Positions 34,201 through 46,295 of a DNA stretch of 64,000 bases are shown in pieces. The position numbers and the translations under genes were made by a program. The notes below the pieces were generated by a model. That model saw only the letters and a program-made list of their open reading frames with translations, ran no database searches and was not told where the DNA came from. Each line of letters starts with the position of its first letter. The first letter of the stretch is position 1. The stretch comes from Trichobilharzia regenti (Eukaryota; Platyhelminthes; Trematoda; Strigeidida; Schistosomatidae). Where the stretch lies: contig OX235262.1 of assembly GCA_944472135.2 (NCBI GenBank), positions 64,790,887-64,854,886 of the forward strand. Reading direction: 5' to 3'.

Positions 34201-35107
34201 AGAATGAAAGAAGATACCAGAGAAAGTGTTGCACCTAAACTTAGAATTTTTCAGTGACACTACAAATGGAGTTCATTAACACTAATTAACGATGTCATTC
34301 AGGAATATAGTTTATGTTACTACTCTACGAATGACTTACCCTAGCCATTCATTAGTGCATTCTAGTGTTAAGGTATCATTACCTCAGTTGTTCATTTCTA
34401 TGTGCATTTCTATGGTAGAGATTTCTGTAAGTGAGGCAATATCAGTCTCTGAGAGATAGACAACATACCTTTTTAATAAATGAATGCAAACAGAAGTAAA
34501 ATCTATTTCCTACATTTACCTATACCTTTCTGAGATTTATGTAACTAATTCATTGTATTTACTGGACCAATTTACTTTAGGCTAATTAGTTCATTCTATT
34601 TCATATGATTAAAATTAATCTGATATTTTTAGCTTACTGATAACAACAATGAACATAATTATCTCTCTTTTTTTGTTGTTGAAATAATGAATCGCAAGTA
34701 TTTTCAACATATTTATCAAATATTCTAAATGACCTGTGAAGAACGCATGCACGCACACACGTACACACACACACACACACAGGTTTCCCTCTTTAATATA
34801 ATAACAGTGAAAACATTTCACATACAGTTGTTTGTTTGTCACTGTTTCTGATTAATGCATGCATGAATGCATTATAATAACAATAATTATTATTATTGAT
34901 TCTCCCTTTATACATTTAAAAAATAAACTATTAGAGTAACTCTGAACAAAGAATTTTGTTTTCAGTAAATCCGTTTCAGGTTTGTCACCAAATTGACGTG
35001 CTGTTAGAACCACTGAATTACTTGAAGTTCCATCCAACATAGTGAGTGCATCCTATTCTCCTTAATTCAAATTTTGAAATGTACTCACTCACATTTTTCT
35101 TTGACTT
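34201..35107. other. No gene; CA microsatellite
   Basis: AT-rich; (CA)n with two interruptions at 34752-34782. Confidence 0.5.
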
Positions 35108-35755
35108 TCAAACTTTTTATTATTATTACTGTTCTCTTAGGTTCCTAGTGGAACATAGGGCTTCAACTGCACGTCTCCACTTGCTTCTGTCTTACTTCTG
35201 CTATACTTTTCATCTGCATCCATGTTAGTCCATACTGTTTCAACTCCTCTTCATACGATCTCCGCCATATCACCCTTGGACGTCTCACTCGCCGCTTCCC
35301 TTTCGGCCTGGTTCCACTCGAGTAATGGCTTGACGCGCAATGTTACCCAGCGGCCTCCTCAGCGAGTGAGTGTCTATTCCATCTCCACTTTCTTCTGCGT
35401 ATTTTTTGGCCGATGGTTCTTGTTTTGTTTGTTCCCAGCCATAGTTTCCTGTTGGTGATTCTTTCCGTCCCCGCCCTCTGATCTTCAGTATAGAGCGAAA
35501 ACAGTTAGTTGCTGATAAAGGTCTGCAATAGCCTGTTGGAAATATTCTTTGTGATCCGCCTGCCAAGTTTCCGATTCGTATAGAAGAGCTGACTGACCTG
35601 ACGTTTGTATTGAAAATCCGACTGAATTTTGTTGTTGATGCTGTCTGAGTGACAAAGATTTCCAGATTGACTTCAGGTTGAAGAATGTGTGTGTTTCTCG
35701 TCTTCCCGATTCTCGATGTGAAATCCTTGTCCGTTCGAATTTCAAACTACCGGTG
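35108..35755 (-). mobile_element. Degenerate RTE-type C-terminus and 3' end
   Basis: Plus strand starts with ATTATTATTACTG then GGTTCCTAGTGGAACATAGG, the reversed terminus of the family, followed by reversed coding blocks. The minus-strand frame 35745-35485 still shows SRIGKTR-like, SIWKSLSLR and LLYESETW blocks, the last being the conserved LLYGSETW region. Confidence 0.75.
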
Positions 35756-36020
35756 TGTAATTCTCAAAGAAGAAGGAAAGATATCATAAGGGATTAATCT
35801 ATGCCTCAAATCGAACAACGCTGCGTTAGGTGATACACTATAGATAGCCATTTTACTTGAAGATCCTAGATGAAGAGGAAATAGTATGCGATATGCTAAG
35901 CTAAGAGTTCTTTATATTGTGTAGTCACTTTTTACAGAATAATTCTGTTATGCTCATATATTTGGGGACCTGTGCATCTCCTCAGATTAAAACCCCAGAG
36001 TACATTTCTAAGTGACCGGC
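35756..36020. other. No gene seen
   Basis: Short spacer. Confidence 0.4.
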
Positions 36021-36211
36021 GCGCCGGTGGCACATTGGTAAGGACCCTCGCCGACCATGCACATGGTCCGGGGTTCGAGCCCGCACCGACGCACATCTGA
36101 TATCTATGGTCGGCCTGCAAAATTTGGGCTACCAATATCCATGCTGGAAATTCCATACTTGTACCGAAAATACAGTATGGAATCAAGCTGTAAATCAAAA
36201 AAAAAAAAAAA
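36021..36211 (+). repeat. tRNA-headed SINE, subfamily 1 (copy d, with poly(A))
   Basis: Head from GCGCCGG to CCGACGC with GACCATGCACATGGTC (self-complementary arm) and B box GGGGTTCGAGCCC. The body contains GGTCGGCCTGCAAAATTTGG and a hairpin at 36150-36183 (ATTCCATAC / GTATGGAAT), and the copy ends with an uninterrupted run of 15 A (36197-36211). The intact A run suggests a young insertion. Confidence 0.9.
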
Positions 36212-36439
36212 TGAAACCACTGAACCTAATTTACTCTAAAAACAGATACTTAGTGTCATTTATTACGAAGCATATCATAAAGACATGTAATGAAGTTATT
36301 TTAAACTCCCTTTCAATCCACATTTAAAACATGTTTGGGTCACTTACTTAATTTAGTTGAAGCCCTGACCACAAAATTGTTGAAACGCATTTCACATGTT
36401 CAAAAATTAGTCGGTAAAACATTGAACCTTTTCCTGCTA

Positions 36440-36830
36440 GACACTATTCATTAATTAGTGTAATGTGTCTAGTCCTGTTTTCGGTGCAGACTGAATTCTA
36501 TCAGTCAGGTTTGCAATGTGACCACCATTCTACGTAGCTCGCCATCATGGTGTACATTGATTCGATGACATTAGATGGTTGGAGGCAATCGGAAAGAAGC
36601 CTAATTGGCATTCACCAGTCAGCAAGGCGTATCTGCAACATTGAAGGAACTCACATCCCTTCCTAAATTCGTTTTACTGTAGCACTGGGTGATGTGGATT
36701 TGAATCTCAGAAGGGACATGAATTCCTTCGAGTTTGCAGATATGCCTTGCTCATGAGTGTCAACTAGCACGAAACCTGGGTCCAAGGCTTCCTGCCGATT
36801 GCCTCCAACCATCTAATGTATTTAACTTTT
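36440..36830. repeat. Foldback repeat (TTAGATGG family) with upstream unit
   Basis: 36574-36812 is bounded by inverted ends: ATTAGATGGTTGGAGGCAAT on the left and its exact reverse complement on the right, with inner parts still matching (GGAAAGAAGCC; GGCGTATCTGCAAC against GCAGATATGCC). The centre has GGTGATGTGGATTTGAATCTC, a B-box-like segment. The upstream unit (AGTGTAATGTGTCTAGTCC, GCAGACTGAATTCTATCAG, CAATGTGACCACCATTCTA) recurs at 45.9 and 53.4 kb. Confidence 0.8.
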
Positions 36831-37479
36831 CTCGCTAATCTAATTTTAAAACTAAGGGTTATTCGCATAACAATATTCCTTTCGTTTTTTTTTCTGTCTT
36901 ACCTTTCATCTGTGAATGTGAACATTCAGCTAATATTTTGACCCATCCTGGTCACTACTTTTGTGATCAGAATGTTTGAAAAGTATTGCACTAACACATT
37001 ACACATATCGGATAATTTATGTCTACTTAATGTTTTATCAAAACTTGAAACTTATTCTATTTTATGCAGTGTTGAACACGCATTCACTGCATACCTGACT
37101 ATTCTTGTGGTTGTGACAAGCTTTATTTTACAAGCGTAACAACTTGAAGAGAATTCATTAACGATAATCTTCTCCATTTAGACCACCTTTCAACTCATGA
37201 ATCAATCTGCCTACGATAAGGTGAATACACTACGAAACTAATAATGAAAACGTAAATGAAATTATCCTGTTCTGTATCAGTTAATTCTATGGGTATTCAA
37301 CACACTTTACACCTTGAATTGATGTTATCCACAAAACTTATGGAAAAGTATTGAGCATTCTTTTGTTTGAAAGGTGCATATTCTCAAGGGTGTTTATATT
37401 TGATATAAGGCAGAATTAGGTTGAAACCTTTTATGCTTCACTGTTGGACTTTTCTGTACCTCAGGGTTATTAAGTTAAT
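36831..37479. other. No gene seen
   Basis: AT-rich, no supported feature. Confidence 0.4.
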
Positions 37480-38005
37480 TTGATTAAAACACGGTCGCAG
37501 AAAGAACAAGATTCGGATTCTGTTCAGCACAAATGTAAAGTCAGTCAGTTCTTCTATACAATAAGAAACTTGCACTGTGTGTGTGTGTCACGAAAACCAT
37601 ATCCAACAAGTTACAAACTTTCATCAACAGCAGTCTTCGGTGGCTCTATACTGAAGATCAATTGACTAACCGGCCAAAAAAAGAATTAGAAACCAGAAAC
37701 TCGAGTAAAAAACTTACTAAAAGCCGATTGCTTAACAAATATATAGGGGAAAATGGAGATGGATTGATCAGACATACGCTGACGAGGCCTATGAATGACA
37801 TCGCGCTCAATGCAGACCATCGCTCGAATCCTAATATGAAGTGACGAGTGGGTCTTCAGTGCAAAGGTGATATGGAGGAGATGAGAGATTATGGGCAATC
37901 GTGAACCCAGCTGAAGAGGAGTGAAGAAAATAGAATAAAGTGTAGATGTGCTGTTGAAGCCCTATTTTCCACTTAGAACCCAAGGGAATAATAATAATAA
38001 TTAAA
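37480..38005 (+). mobile_element. Degenerate RTE-type C-terminus and 3' end
   Basis: KQDSDSVQHKCKVSQFF (the RIFNTNVKSVLLY region), a decayed KLQTFINSSLRWLYTED block with RTE-type IN..LR..L pattern at 37610-37660, LLNKYIGENGDGLIRHTLTRP at 37725-37790, and an end CCTATTTTCCACTTAGAACC..GGGAATAATAATAATAA. It converges on the minus-strand copy that begins at 38150. Confidence 0.75.
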
Positions 38006-38149
38006 CATTATAGGCAAGTATCTGTTTACTTCACAATTTTATTTCATACACTGTGTATCCGAAATATGAATTCTTATCACATAAAAAACAGAGAAATAGT
38101 AATAAAAATAAAGAGATATCAAAGTATTTTCCATATAATCGGTGTTCAC

Positions 38150-38760
38150 CATTATTTTATTATCATTTCCTTGTGCTTCTAGCGGAGCACTGGGCCTCAG
38201 CATCACATCTCCACTTCATTCTTCTCTTTGCTGTCCTTGAAGCTGGTTCCAAGATTGCCAGTAAGCTTTCATCTCATTCTCAAACCATCTCCTTCATTTC
38301 ACTCTTGAATGCCCAACTTGTCGGTTTCCATCTGGTTTGCACTATACGAACTGGTGTATGACATCAGTCAACAGTCTCCACAGCATGTATCCAATCCATA
38401 TCCATTTTCCTCGGCATATTGTTTTGACGATGGGTTCTTGTCTGTTGCATTCTCAGAGTTTGTTGTTGCATACTCTTTTCGATCAACCACCTGTTCTTCA
38501 CTATGAAGCCGTTGAAAGCAGCTGCTAAGGAAAGTCTGCAGTAGCCTGTTGAAACATTTTGGGTGATGTGTGCCAAATCCCTGAAGCTTATCAAAGAGCT
38601 AACCAAACATTAGCGCTGAAAACCCAAATCTTGTTCCTTACGCTGAATTTAGTAGATTTCCATAGTGATCTCAGTGCGATGAAAGTTCTGTCTTGCTTTT
38701 CCGATCATGACTGGCTTTGTTTGACATCCTTATTCATACCTTCAGTGTTAAAATGTCAAC
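38150..38760 (-). mobile_element. Degenerate RTE-type C-terminus and 3' end
   Basis: Plus strand TTATTATCATTTCCTTGTGC..GAGCACTGGGCC is the reversed terminus. Reversed coding blocks follow to about 38760 (minus-strand 38606-38364 frame with GLQQ-like and MDMDWIH blocks, the decayed WIGHTLR region). Confidence 0.7.
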
Positions 38761-39589
38761 ACATTAGCTCATCAAAAAGAATAAATAATTAAAACTGACT
38801 TTATCCATCTGATTCGGATAAAATGAATCGTCTAATCAAGAAAGGTTTCTAGGAAACGAATGCATAAACATGTAATGAGTGAATGTTTCTTCGAAAACTG
38901 AATTAAATAAAGTGTTACTTGAAGTATAGTCCCTTGTTAAGTAATGGATAAGTCTAACGAGAAATTAATACACTTGACATTTCTAAACTAATCCTGACGC
39001 AGTCTTTATATGTATACAACTGCTATATTCTTAAAAGCCAGAAATACACCTCGTGGCTTGGATGATAAAAATATACCGAAAGTTTTATGGTCTACTTTGG
39101 TTTGTGTCACGAGCTGAAATTCATTTCATTCATACTTTTAGTTTTTTCTCGTTTTTTTTCAGTGAAGTCCATTGATTCCTGAATCAGTGATTACGATATA
39201 TAAAAATATTCTGGCATAGTCTGTTTGTGCAAAGTGGGATTTCATTTCAAATCAGCGTATACATGAATGACCATCACATTGAAAACAGTATTTTTATTTA
39301 ATGGAAGGTGTTCCAGACAGTTTAATCCCATCACATTAACCTCTGTCTCCATATTAAATTAGTAGCAATAGGATAAGTATTCGAAAATAAACTTAATTAT
39401 AAAGTAAGAACGGGAAGCTGAGAAATATTATTTTGATGGCTTTTGTCGTATTTTCCCATTATTTGTGAATTATTCCAGTCGAAAATTCATTTTCTCTATT
39501 CGGATCTCAAAGTTTCACACACATTTTTCGAAATCTCATTTCTAATCATGTTCACCTCAGTTTGCTACACGATCTTCAGCGCGATGCTT
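38761..39589. other. No gene seen
   Basis: AT-rich spacer between RTE scraps. Confidence 0.4.
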
Positions 39590-39930
39590 TTGTTAAACAC
39601 TGAAGACCAGATGACCAGAAATGACAATCAAAAAGGAACTCGGGAGACAAAACAACCAGGAACCTTTTGCTCAACAGGTATTTGGAAGGAAATGGAGTTG
39701 TATCAGACACACACCTGTGGCGTCACTGCTCCAGACAGCCTCTCAAATGGAACCCGGATGGTCAAAAGTGATCTGGGCGTCGGAGGTTGACATGGAGAAT
39801 ATCATGTGAGGAGAAGAAATTTTATGGGTAGCCTCGTAACCATCTATAAAGGACTGCAGATAACAGAGTTAAATGAAGATGTGCTGAAGCTCTATGTTTT
39901 AAACAGAACCCAAGGGAATTAAAGCGTCTG
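39590..39930 (+). mobile_element. Degenerate RTE-type 3' end
   Basis: GAAGACCAGATGACCAGAAATGA, GAACTCGGGAGACAAAACAACC, GGAAATGGAGTTGTATCAGACACAC, then GGACTGCAGATAACAGAGTTAAATGAAGATGTGCTGAAGC and ACAGAACCCAAGGGAATTAA follow the order of the family's last 330 bases. Confidence 0.65.
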
Positions 39931-40499
39931 AAAATGCTCTTCAATGTGCATTTGAAACGTCACTCAATATCTTCAAGTATCAGACGCTTTGTAGAAAAAG
40001 ACAAAGAGAAGTGAACCTCTATATCATCCTGTATACCAAGTGTTACAAAACCTATTCATTACCAGGGTATTATAATTTCCTGGGACTTCAAAGAAAATAA
40101 CAGTAATTTTTACTAGGAATGAACGGAGTTCATGCCCAACAGGTGGAAGGTGTTTTTCAGTAAAGTTAGCATGCAAAAGAATTGATATTGACAACAAAGC
40201 TTCTGGTATTGATTAAGTTCCCAAGAAATACATCACTAGGCAACCTCCACGAATTAAGAATTGACACTTATAGCCATAAACTGAATAATACCAAGCTTAT
40301 GTGTAGTTTCCTGCAAAATATCTCGTTTTCCTGCATAACTTCCAAACATATCCATCTGTGTCATATATGGTTTGATCACAAATACTCTGCTATCCACCAT
40401 GATATATTCCCCTTATTTCTTTAGATAGGACACAACAGTACATTACAGAAATATCATGAAATGTATCCATTTATTCATTAGTAGGGAGAAACATAGTTT
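39931..40499. other. No gene seen
   Basis: AT-rich; the 40182-40424 frame shows no recognisable motif. Confidence 0.4.
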
Positions 40500-40645
40500 T
40501 TGTTCAATGAAGAAATATTTCTTTCCAGTGACTTTATTTGCGAACTAAACACTCGTGCTTATTTTATAGAAAATGTCATTAAGTGAAATTAAGTCATTGA
40601 GAAGAAATATTTCTCGCGCTGAAAAAAACTGTGTTTTTCTAGATT
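40500..40645. repeat. Internally deleted relative of the 31745-32105 foldback
   Basis: Left arm TTTTTGTTCAATGAAGAAATATTTC and reversed right arm TTTTTTTCAGCGCGAGAAATATTTC match each other. The segment GTCATTAAGTG after the left arm equals GGCATTAAGTG at 31838. About 215 inner bases of the longer copy are missing. Both arms hold the palindrome AGAAATATTTCT. Confidence 0.7.
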
Positions 40646-41059
40646 AATTCAATAATGGATGTGATTACAGATTGTAATTAATAGGGTGAATAAATGTGGG
40701 AGAAAAATGTGAAACTACGTAAATCAGGCACATTATGACAGAAATAAAGTATAATTGATTTAATCAAGCCGCCCCTGTACATCTGCATACGAAAAACTTA
40801 TTTAATTTCCTTTGTCATTTACAATGATGAAGGCTGTTACGGCCAAAACTGAATCGTTGTGGTCTGAATGCTGAAAGTTGACCTCCGAGTCCTACAGTAC
40901 AGCTGACAAAACCTCCTTGAGACACGTACAGTGAAGAAACGCTCCAAAGACAGCAAAAAGGTTATTGTTCATAGTTTCAGCCTACATGTGATTCTATTCA
41001 ATAATAATAATAAAATCACTAATTCAAAAATAAGTTAACAATGGCGTTAGGCGACTACA

Positions 41060-41775
41060 CATCATCAACTTTCAAAGCTTTGTGCCCCTAAGCAGAAAGA
41101 GGCACCTGAGACACGCTCTTTCCTTGAGGATTTGGAAGATATGGAGCGAGGAAGTGGTTGAAGAAGAACTGCGTAATCTTCGAAAAACCCTGATGGAAAA
41201 CGGCTTCCGGCCCAGGTTCATAGACAAGAATCTCAAATCTAAGAAGACTTCCGAACAAGTCCTATGCGTTCCAAAGAAAATACTTCTGCTTAATCTAGAA
41301 TTTAAAGGTGATACTGAAGCAGAAATCCTTCGTAAACGCCTCTCCAAATCGCTGAGGAAAACATACTTCGCCGCGAGCCTACGACTGACGTTTTCCTGCA
41401 AGAAACTGCTCAGCCAGAACGCGAAAGACAAGCTCGCATTGGGCCACCTAACGTGCATATTCCAGCTTACTTGCTCTTGTGGAGCTGAGTACGTTGGCCG
41501 TACATGCGCCGACTTGAAAAACGCGCTCGTGAACACTACCCAGCCTGGTTAATAAAAGGAGACCAAATGAGTGTGTATAGTTCAGTGACAGAACATCTGG
41601 TCAATTCAGGACATTCAGCGCCTTTCGAAAAATCCTTCAAAGTAATATACAAGATTTAATCAAACCTATCAAAGGGAGTGAAATCAAGACATTTGGGCAT
41701 AGTCAAGGGGCTAGCTATCCAAAAGCTCAAACCCACGCTTTGTATCCAAAAAAATACGTCCAGCCCCTGTTCCTG
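41060..41775 (+). mobile_element. Penelope-like element: thumb, linker and GIY-YIG endonuclease
   Basis: A 156-codon frame (41082-41552) carries EEELRNLRKTLMENGFRP, RFIDKNLK, the linker with VPKKILLLNLEFKGD and LRKRLSKSLRKTYFAAS, and the endonuclease entry CIFQLTCSCGAEYVGRT. Near 41515-41525 the register changes. The next frame continues the endonuclease (REHYPAWLIKGDQMSVYSS, TEHLVNSGHSAPFEK, about 41525-41650), and LAIQKLKPTLC at 41710-41745 is the usual end. The reverse-transcriptase palm is missing and a stop follows the IYKI segment at 41660, so the copy is inactive. It is the best preserved PLE endonuclease in the window and belongs to a different lineage from 3620-4365. Confidence 0.85.
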
Positions 41776-42750
41776 CCATGGTCATCATAAACAGGCAATT
41801 TTTTAATAATGGCCATTCCATCGCCTTTCTTATCTAAACTTCCTGTTTATTTATGTAATTTTTTAAGTCTTTCTCAATCCCTGTTTACACTACCATATTT
41901 TCACACCGAACTTCGTGTTTATTTTGTCATTTACTATTTCTACATATTTAATCCCTGAGTGCATAAACATTATTCATCACATTTTTTTATCCAAAATCCT
42001 TCTGTTTGTTACTTCTACATTTCTAACCCCTAATTGCACAATGTCAATCTTCTTAGTTATTATGATGCTACTTGTTTGTTTAATTCGTCCCCCTGTTTAT
42101 CATGGCATTCTAATTCCTAATTATAATTTTTATTAGTTTAACCTTTGACCGGAAATTATTCTGGAACTTTCCCATCCATTTGATATAAATACACAAATTT
42201 ACAGTCTAAATGATAACTTCGTCAAAAAGAAAATTTTCTTCGCTGCAATTTTCTTCTTAATAACTACACAGTCAACTAGAACTCGACTGTAAAAAGTATC
42301 TTAGAATGAAGTAGAATATTACCAACAAGGTGGGATGAAAACTCCATCAGCAATAATGACCACAATTCTCGCATGTACGTCATGGTCAGACCGACCTTGA
42401 TCCACTCAATTAAACTCACATCGTTAAACAACACATAATCAAAGTATAGTACAACTAAAATGAAAACCATTGCAACTAGAGATTTAACATTGACAGACAG
42501 ACAATTAAGGATCAAGTCAACATATGATATGAAAATGATATGCAGTCTAGGAGAAAATGAATAATAATTACAAAGTCTGTTGAGACATCGAAATAAGCAT
42601 AAATGTTGCGATTAGATCGTTCAAGAGGAGTTTTTCAAACAATTTTTCCATTACAATTACATCTAGATTACAATGGAGAGTGGTCAAATGGCAGAATACT
42701 ACATAACTGAAATCATACACTTGATAACGGAAGTTGTAATTCACGGGTGA
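41776..42750. other. No gene; one foldback-like arm
   Basis: Probable 3' untranslated part of the PLE. 42205-42260 holds GATAACTTCGTCAAAAAG then AGAAAATTTTCTTCGCTG, a single arm like those at 32042-32095. Confidence 0.4.
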
Positions 42751-42960
42751 CTTCAGTCGCTCCCTATAGTTAAATGGTCAACGAGCTCATCTCGTTACCT
42801 AAAGGTCCTCGACTCGATCACTCGTAGGTTCATGGATTTGTATTGATGAAGAGTACCAAAGTAGGACGGAAAAGCTCACCAGTACTCACTTCTTTTGAAA
42901 TGATTCTTTAAATGATATCAGTAAGAGATCAAACTCGAAACCAATGAAATCCCTACAAAC
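42751..42960 (+). repeat. Hammerhead-bearing short repeat, copy 8 (decayed)
   Basis: Head TAGTTAAATGGTCAACGAGC, CTCGTTACC, B-box-like CTCGACTCGATCACTC. Ribozyme section: TTGATGAAGAGTACC..GGACGGAAAAGC..CCAGTACTC (about 42842-42886), with core and GAA-box changes. Tail AATGATATCAGTAAGAGA. Confidence 0.75.
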
Positions 42961-45835
42961 TAAAACTCTTAAATTTAAATGAAATGCCCAACGAAGACCA
43001 AGCAATAAAAGGTTGACATTCTTTGTTGACTATTTAAATCCTAGTTATTTATTTACCGCTAGTTCAACTGGTACCATTATGTTTAGCTTACCATACCGCT
43101 CTCATGAACTGAGGTAACTGTCGACATTCTTCCCACAGTTACTCAGCTCAACATAGGTTACTTACAGTAGTAGAAAAATTATGCAAAATCAGGAAAGCAT
43201 CATTTTCAAGGTTTCTCTTTAAAAGTGCATGCAACTCATTCAATATGACCTTAAATTTACCATTTTTCAAAGAATGAATTATGTTTAAAGTGCATGCAAA
43301 AAGAAATAAATCTAAATAAAATAAAATTAGAATAAATAAATAAATATAACCGGAAAATGAATAAATAAATTAGGTAAAAGATAAAATTTATTGAATATAG
43401 ATATATAAACAAAAGGTTATTATTAAATCCCAGTGAGACTGATACAGATCTAAGCAAATATCTTTCCATTATTAATATTATTACTATTGTTACTATTTTG
43501 ATTGATTTCGGTGGAAATGCTACAGGATAGGAGAAGTCAGTAAATTTCTTTCACCCTCAGGATATATATTCAATGGGTTCACATCTCAATAACTATTAGT
43601 ACCGCACACTACTCATCTCATTATCACCATTGTCATCCCCATTTATGATATATCAGTAATTTTAATAATTTTCCTTTGTGTGATCTGCAAATTAAATTGT
43701 GAATAAAACGTCAAGGCTCTCTTTTCAACAGTATTTTATTGAGAGAGAAACACCTTTCAAATCAGTAAACAGGAAGGGATTTAAGTAGTATATACAGCAT
43801 TGACTCACAAAGAGAAAGAAAATTACACTATAAATAAAATTAAATAGCTTCACTTTTATGTGAAATGTTAAGAATAAATTAAAGTTTCATACATGTATTC
43901 TTTTTTCAAGAACTTCGAAAGAACAAGAATAAACAATCCAATCAAATTCAATGTAGATTTTGTCATGCATCAACACCACTTGGAGACTAGTTTGTAACTC
44001 TCCTCCAGAGAATCGATCAAATGGCAATTCGGAAACAATAATTTCAATATATATATATATATATATATAAACGTTTCCCTGAAGGTATATTAAAGAACTT
44101 GTTTATGTCTAATAAAGGTGAAACTGAACTGATTTCATTTAAGTTAAAAGCATTCCTGGTAAAGCAGTCAGAATGCTACTAAAACGTATCTGACTTATCC
44201 ATAATTTAATAGTTTTATAGCAATGAAGTGGGCACTTCTATAACTCAGGAATTTAATGTCCTTGTATAAAAGTGGCTTTCAGGCTTATCTGTATTAAATT
44301 ATCTTAGATATATCTCTATTGTTCATTTTGTATTAAATGAATAAAAACAAAGGATAAACTGCGTTTTGACCTATACTGAACAAATAAGCTTCATACCATC
44401 ATAATTTCATTAAGTAAAATCAAGTTGAAAACGGTCGTGGAGAACTGAGGTTCTCTGTTGAACTCAAAAGACTAAGAACGCAAGTGTTACATACCAAATA
44501 TTCTGGAGAATAAAACGACATTTTTAAACGCATTAATCTTCAGAATTAATATGGTTCCTTTGCATACGAAGAAAATTGTTGAGATACTTAAACGTCCAAT
44601 ATCCTTGATACTATATAAACCACTGAAAGCGGGAGCAGTCTAACTCATCAGTTGTCTTATCTCATTTCCTATCTAATTTCCTTCATACCCTATGTGAGAA
44701 AAAATACGTGGAACTTATGAATGTTTCATGTTTTAGATGTCTTCATTTTTCATTGATATCATTGATACAATATTCCTTCCTGAATAACGTTTCAGCCACG
44801 CTCCATGTTTTGTCATAGGATTTGAGTAACACTGCGGTTTTGAAACCTGATTAGTCAGGTTGTGGTAGGCTTATTCATTTCTGTGTTGGCGAAATGACAA
44901 AGTTTATTAAATATCTGGAGCAGATATCGTGTCAATGTCAGTGCCAGTGTTAAATGTTGATTTAAGAGGCAAAATATTAAATATCGGTTCGTTTGTTTAT
45001 CGACCCAAGTAAGGTGTAAGGCTTGTAAGTTTATCCAATCCTGTTTTACGGTAATCTGATACTGGATACATTATCTCTTGACCGTGATATCTCTCTAATT
45101 TATTCGCCTAATTAAATCTCAAAGAATATTGTTCAACTGAGTTTTATATTTTGATGATGGCCAAACCAAACTCCTACTTTTATTTTAAACGTTTGAATGT
45201 TTCAAGAGAATATTCTCATTCTTTAAAGGATTGAATTAATGTCTGAAAACTGATGATAGTATCTACAGATCATTGGGGAAATTAAGATCAGTGAGGATGT
45301 TCACCTTCATACGAGTGATTAGGGATTCTTTGTCGAGTTTATTATTTGAATAAAGACAGTTATTATAAATAGCGCTCTGTATAAAGGTTTACGGGTGATT
45401 AAGTAAATAATTTTGTAACTGTTTAGGTTACTGTAACAGATTTTCTTTCTCCTAATATCAGTATCCTTTCAAGATCTATTTTGTTTACCATTCTTGTTGC
45501 ACATAATTTCAGTTCGAAGATTAATTTGCAATTTTCAGTTTCTACAGTACAAAATGAAACTGCACCATAATTTCATCCGGAAACTGAGAATATTCAGATA
45601 ACAGAATATGATTTTCTTGATACCCTGGCTGGCGATAACGGTAGCTAGCATATTTCTATGATGCTGCATACCACTGACTGACCGATGTGATTAGTTGAAA
45701 AGTCGTCAGCTAGATTTAATTGATCTAAACACTGAACGGCTATTTTCGTCATTGTAGGCGGAGTTTATCAGCACGGTGCTCAGTTTATCTGAATTCTATC
45801 CAGTTACCTTGGCGAACTTATAATATTTTGATTTA
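42961..45835. other. No gene seen; AT microsatellite
   Basis: About 2.9 kb, the emptiest stretch in the window. AAATAAATAAATA-rich tract at 43290-43375 and (AT)n at 44047-44069. Confidence 0.5.
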
Positions 45836-45882
45836 TTATTATTATTGTTCCCTTGGGTTCCTAGTGGAACATAGGGCTTCAT
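45836..45882 (-). mobile_element. RTE-type 3' terminal scrap
   Basis: ATTATTATTATTGTTCCC then GGGTTCCTAGTGGAACATAGG and GGCTTCA: the reversed last ~45 bases of the family, without any coding part. It abuts the next foldback unit. Confidence 0.6.
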
Positions 45883-45886
45883 AACA

Positions 45887-46295
45887 TTTTGATTGGACAC
45901 AAGTAATTAGTGTGGTGTGTCTGTTCCTTTCTTTTGTGCAGACTGAATTCTATCACTCAGGTTTGCAATGTGACCACCATTCTAGGTAGCTCGCCGTCAC
46001 GGTGTACATTGATTTGATGATATTAGATGGTTGGAGGCAATCGGAAAGAAGCCTTGCTTGACCTAGGTTTCGTGCTAGTTAACACTCACCAGTGAGGAAA
46101 GGCGTATCTGTAACCTTGAAGGAACTAATATCTCTTCTGAGATTCATCTGATTGTAGCATTGGATGACGTGGATCCGAATCTCAGAAAGGACATGAGTTC
46201 CATCAATGTCGCAGATACGCCTTACTGACAAGTGACAACCACCATGAAAACTAGGTCAAGCAAGGCTTCTTGGCGATTGCGTCCAGCCATCTAAT
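45887..46295. repeat. Foldback repeat (TTAGATGG family) with upstream unit
   Basis: Starts TTTTGATTGGACACAAG, then the same upstream unit as 36.44 kb. 46025-46290 has inverted arms of about 115 bases: GGAGGCAATCGGAAAGAAGC, CTTGCTTGACCTAGGTTTCG and GGCGTATCTGTAACC against the reversed right arm CTTGCTTGACCTAGTTTTCA and GGCGTATCTGCGACA. The central ~40 bases include GACGTGGATCCGAATCTC. Confidence 0.85.

Noticed and set aside
41072..41536. A 154-codon minus-strand frame
   Set aside because: Antisense of the Penelope-like endonuclease region, which has clear motifs in the plus sense.
43257..43469. A minus-strand 70-codon hydrophobic frame
   Set aside because: Low-complexity AAATAAATA-rich DNA translated as Ile/Phe/Tyr/Leu; no sign of selection.
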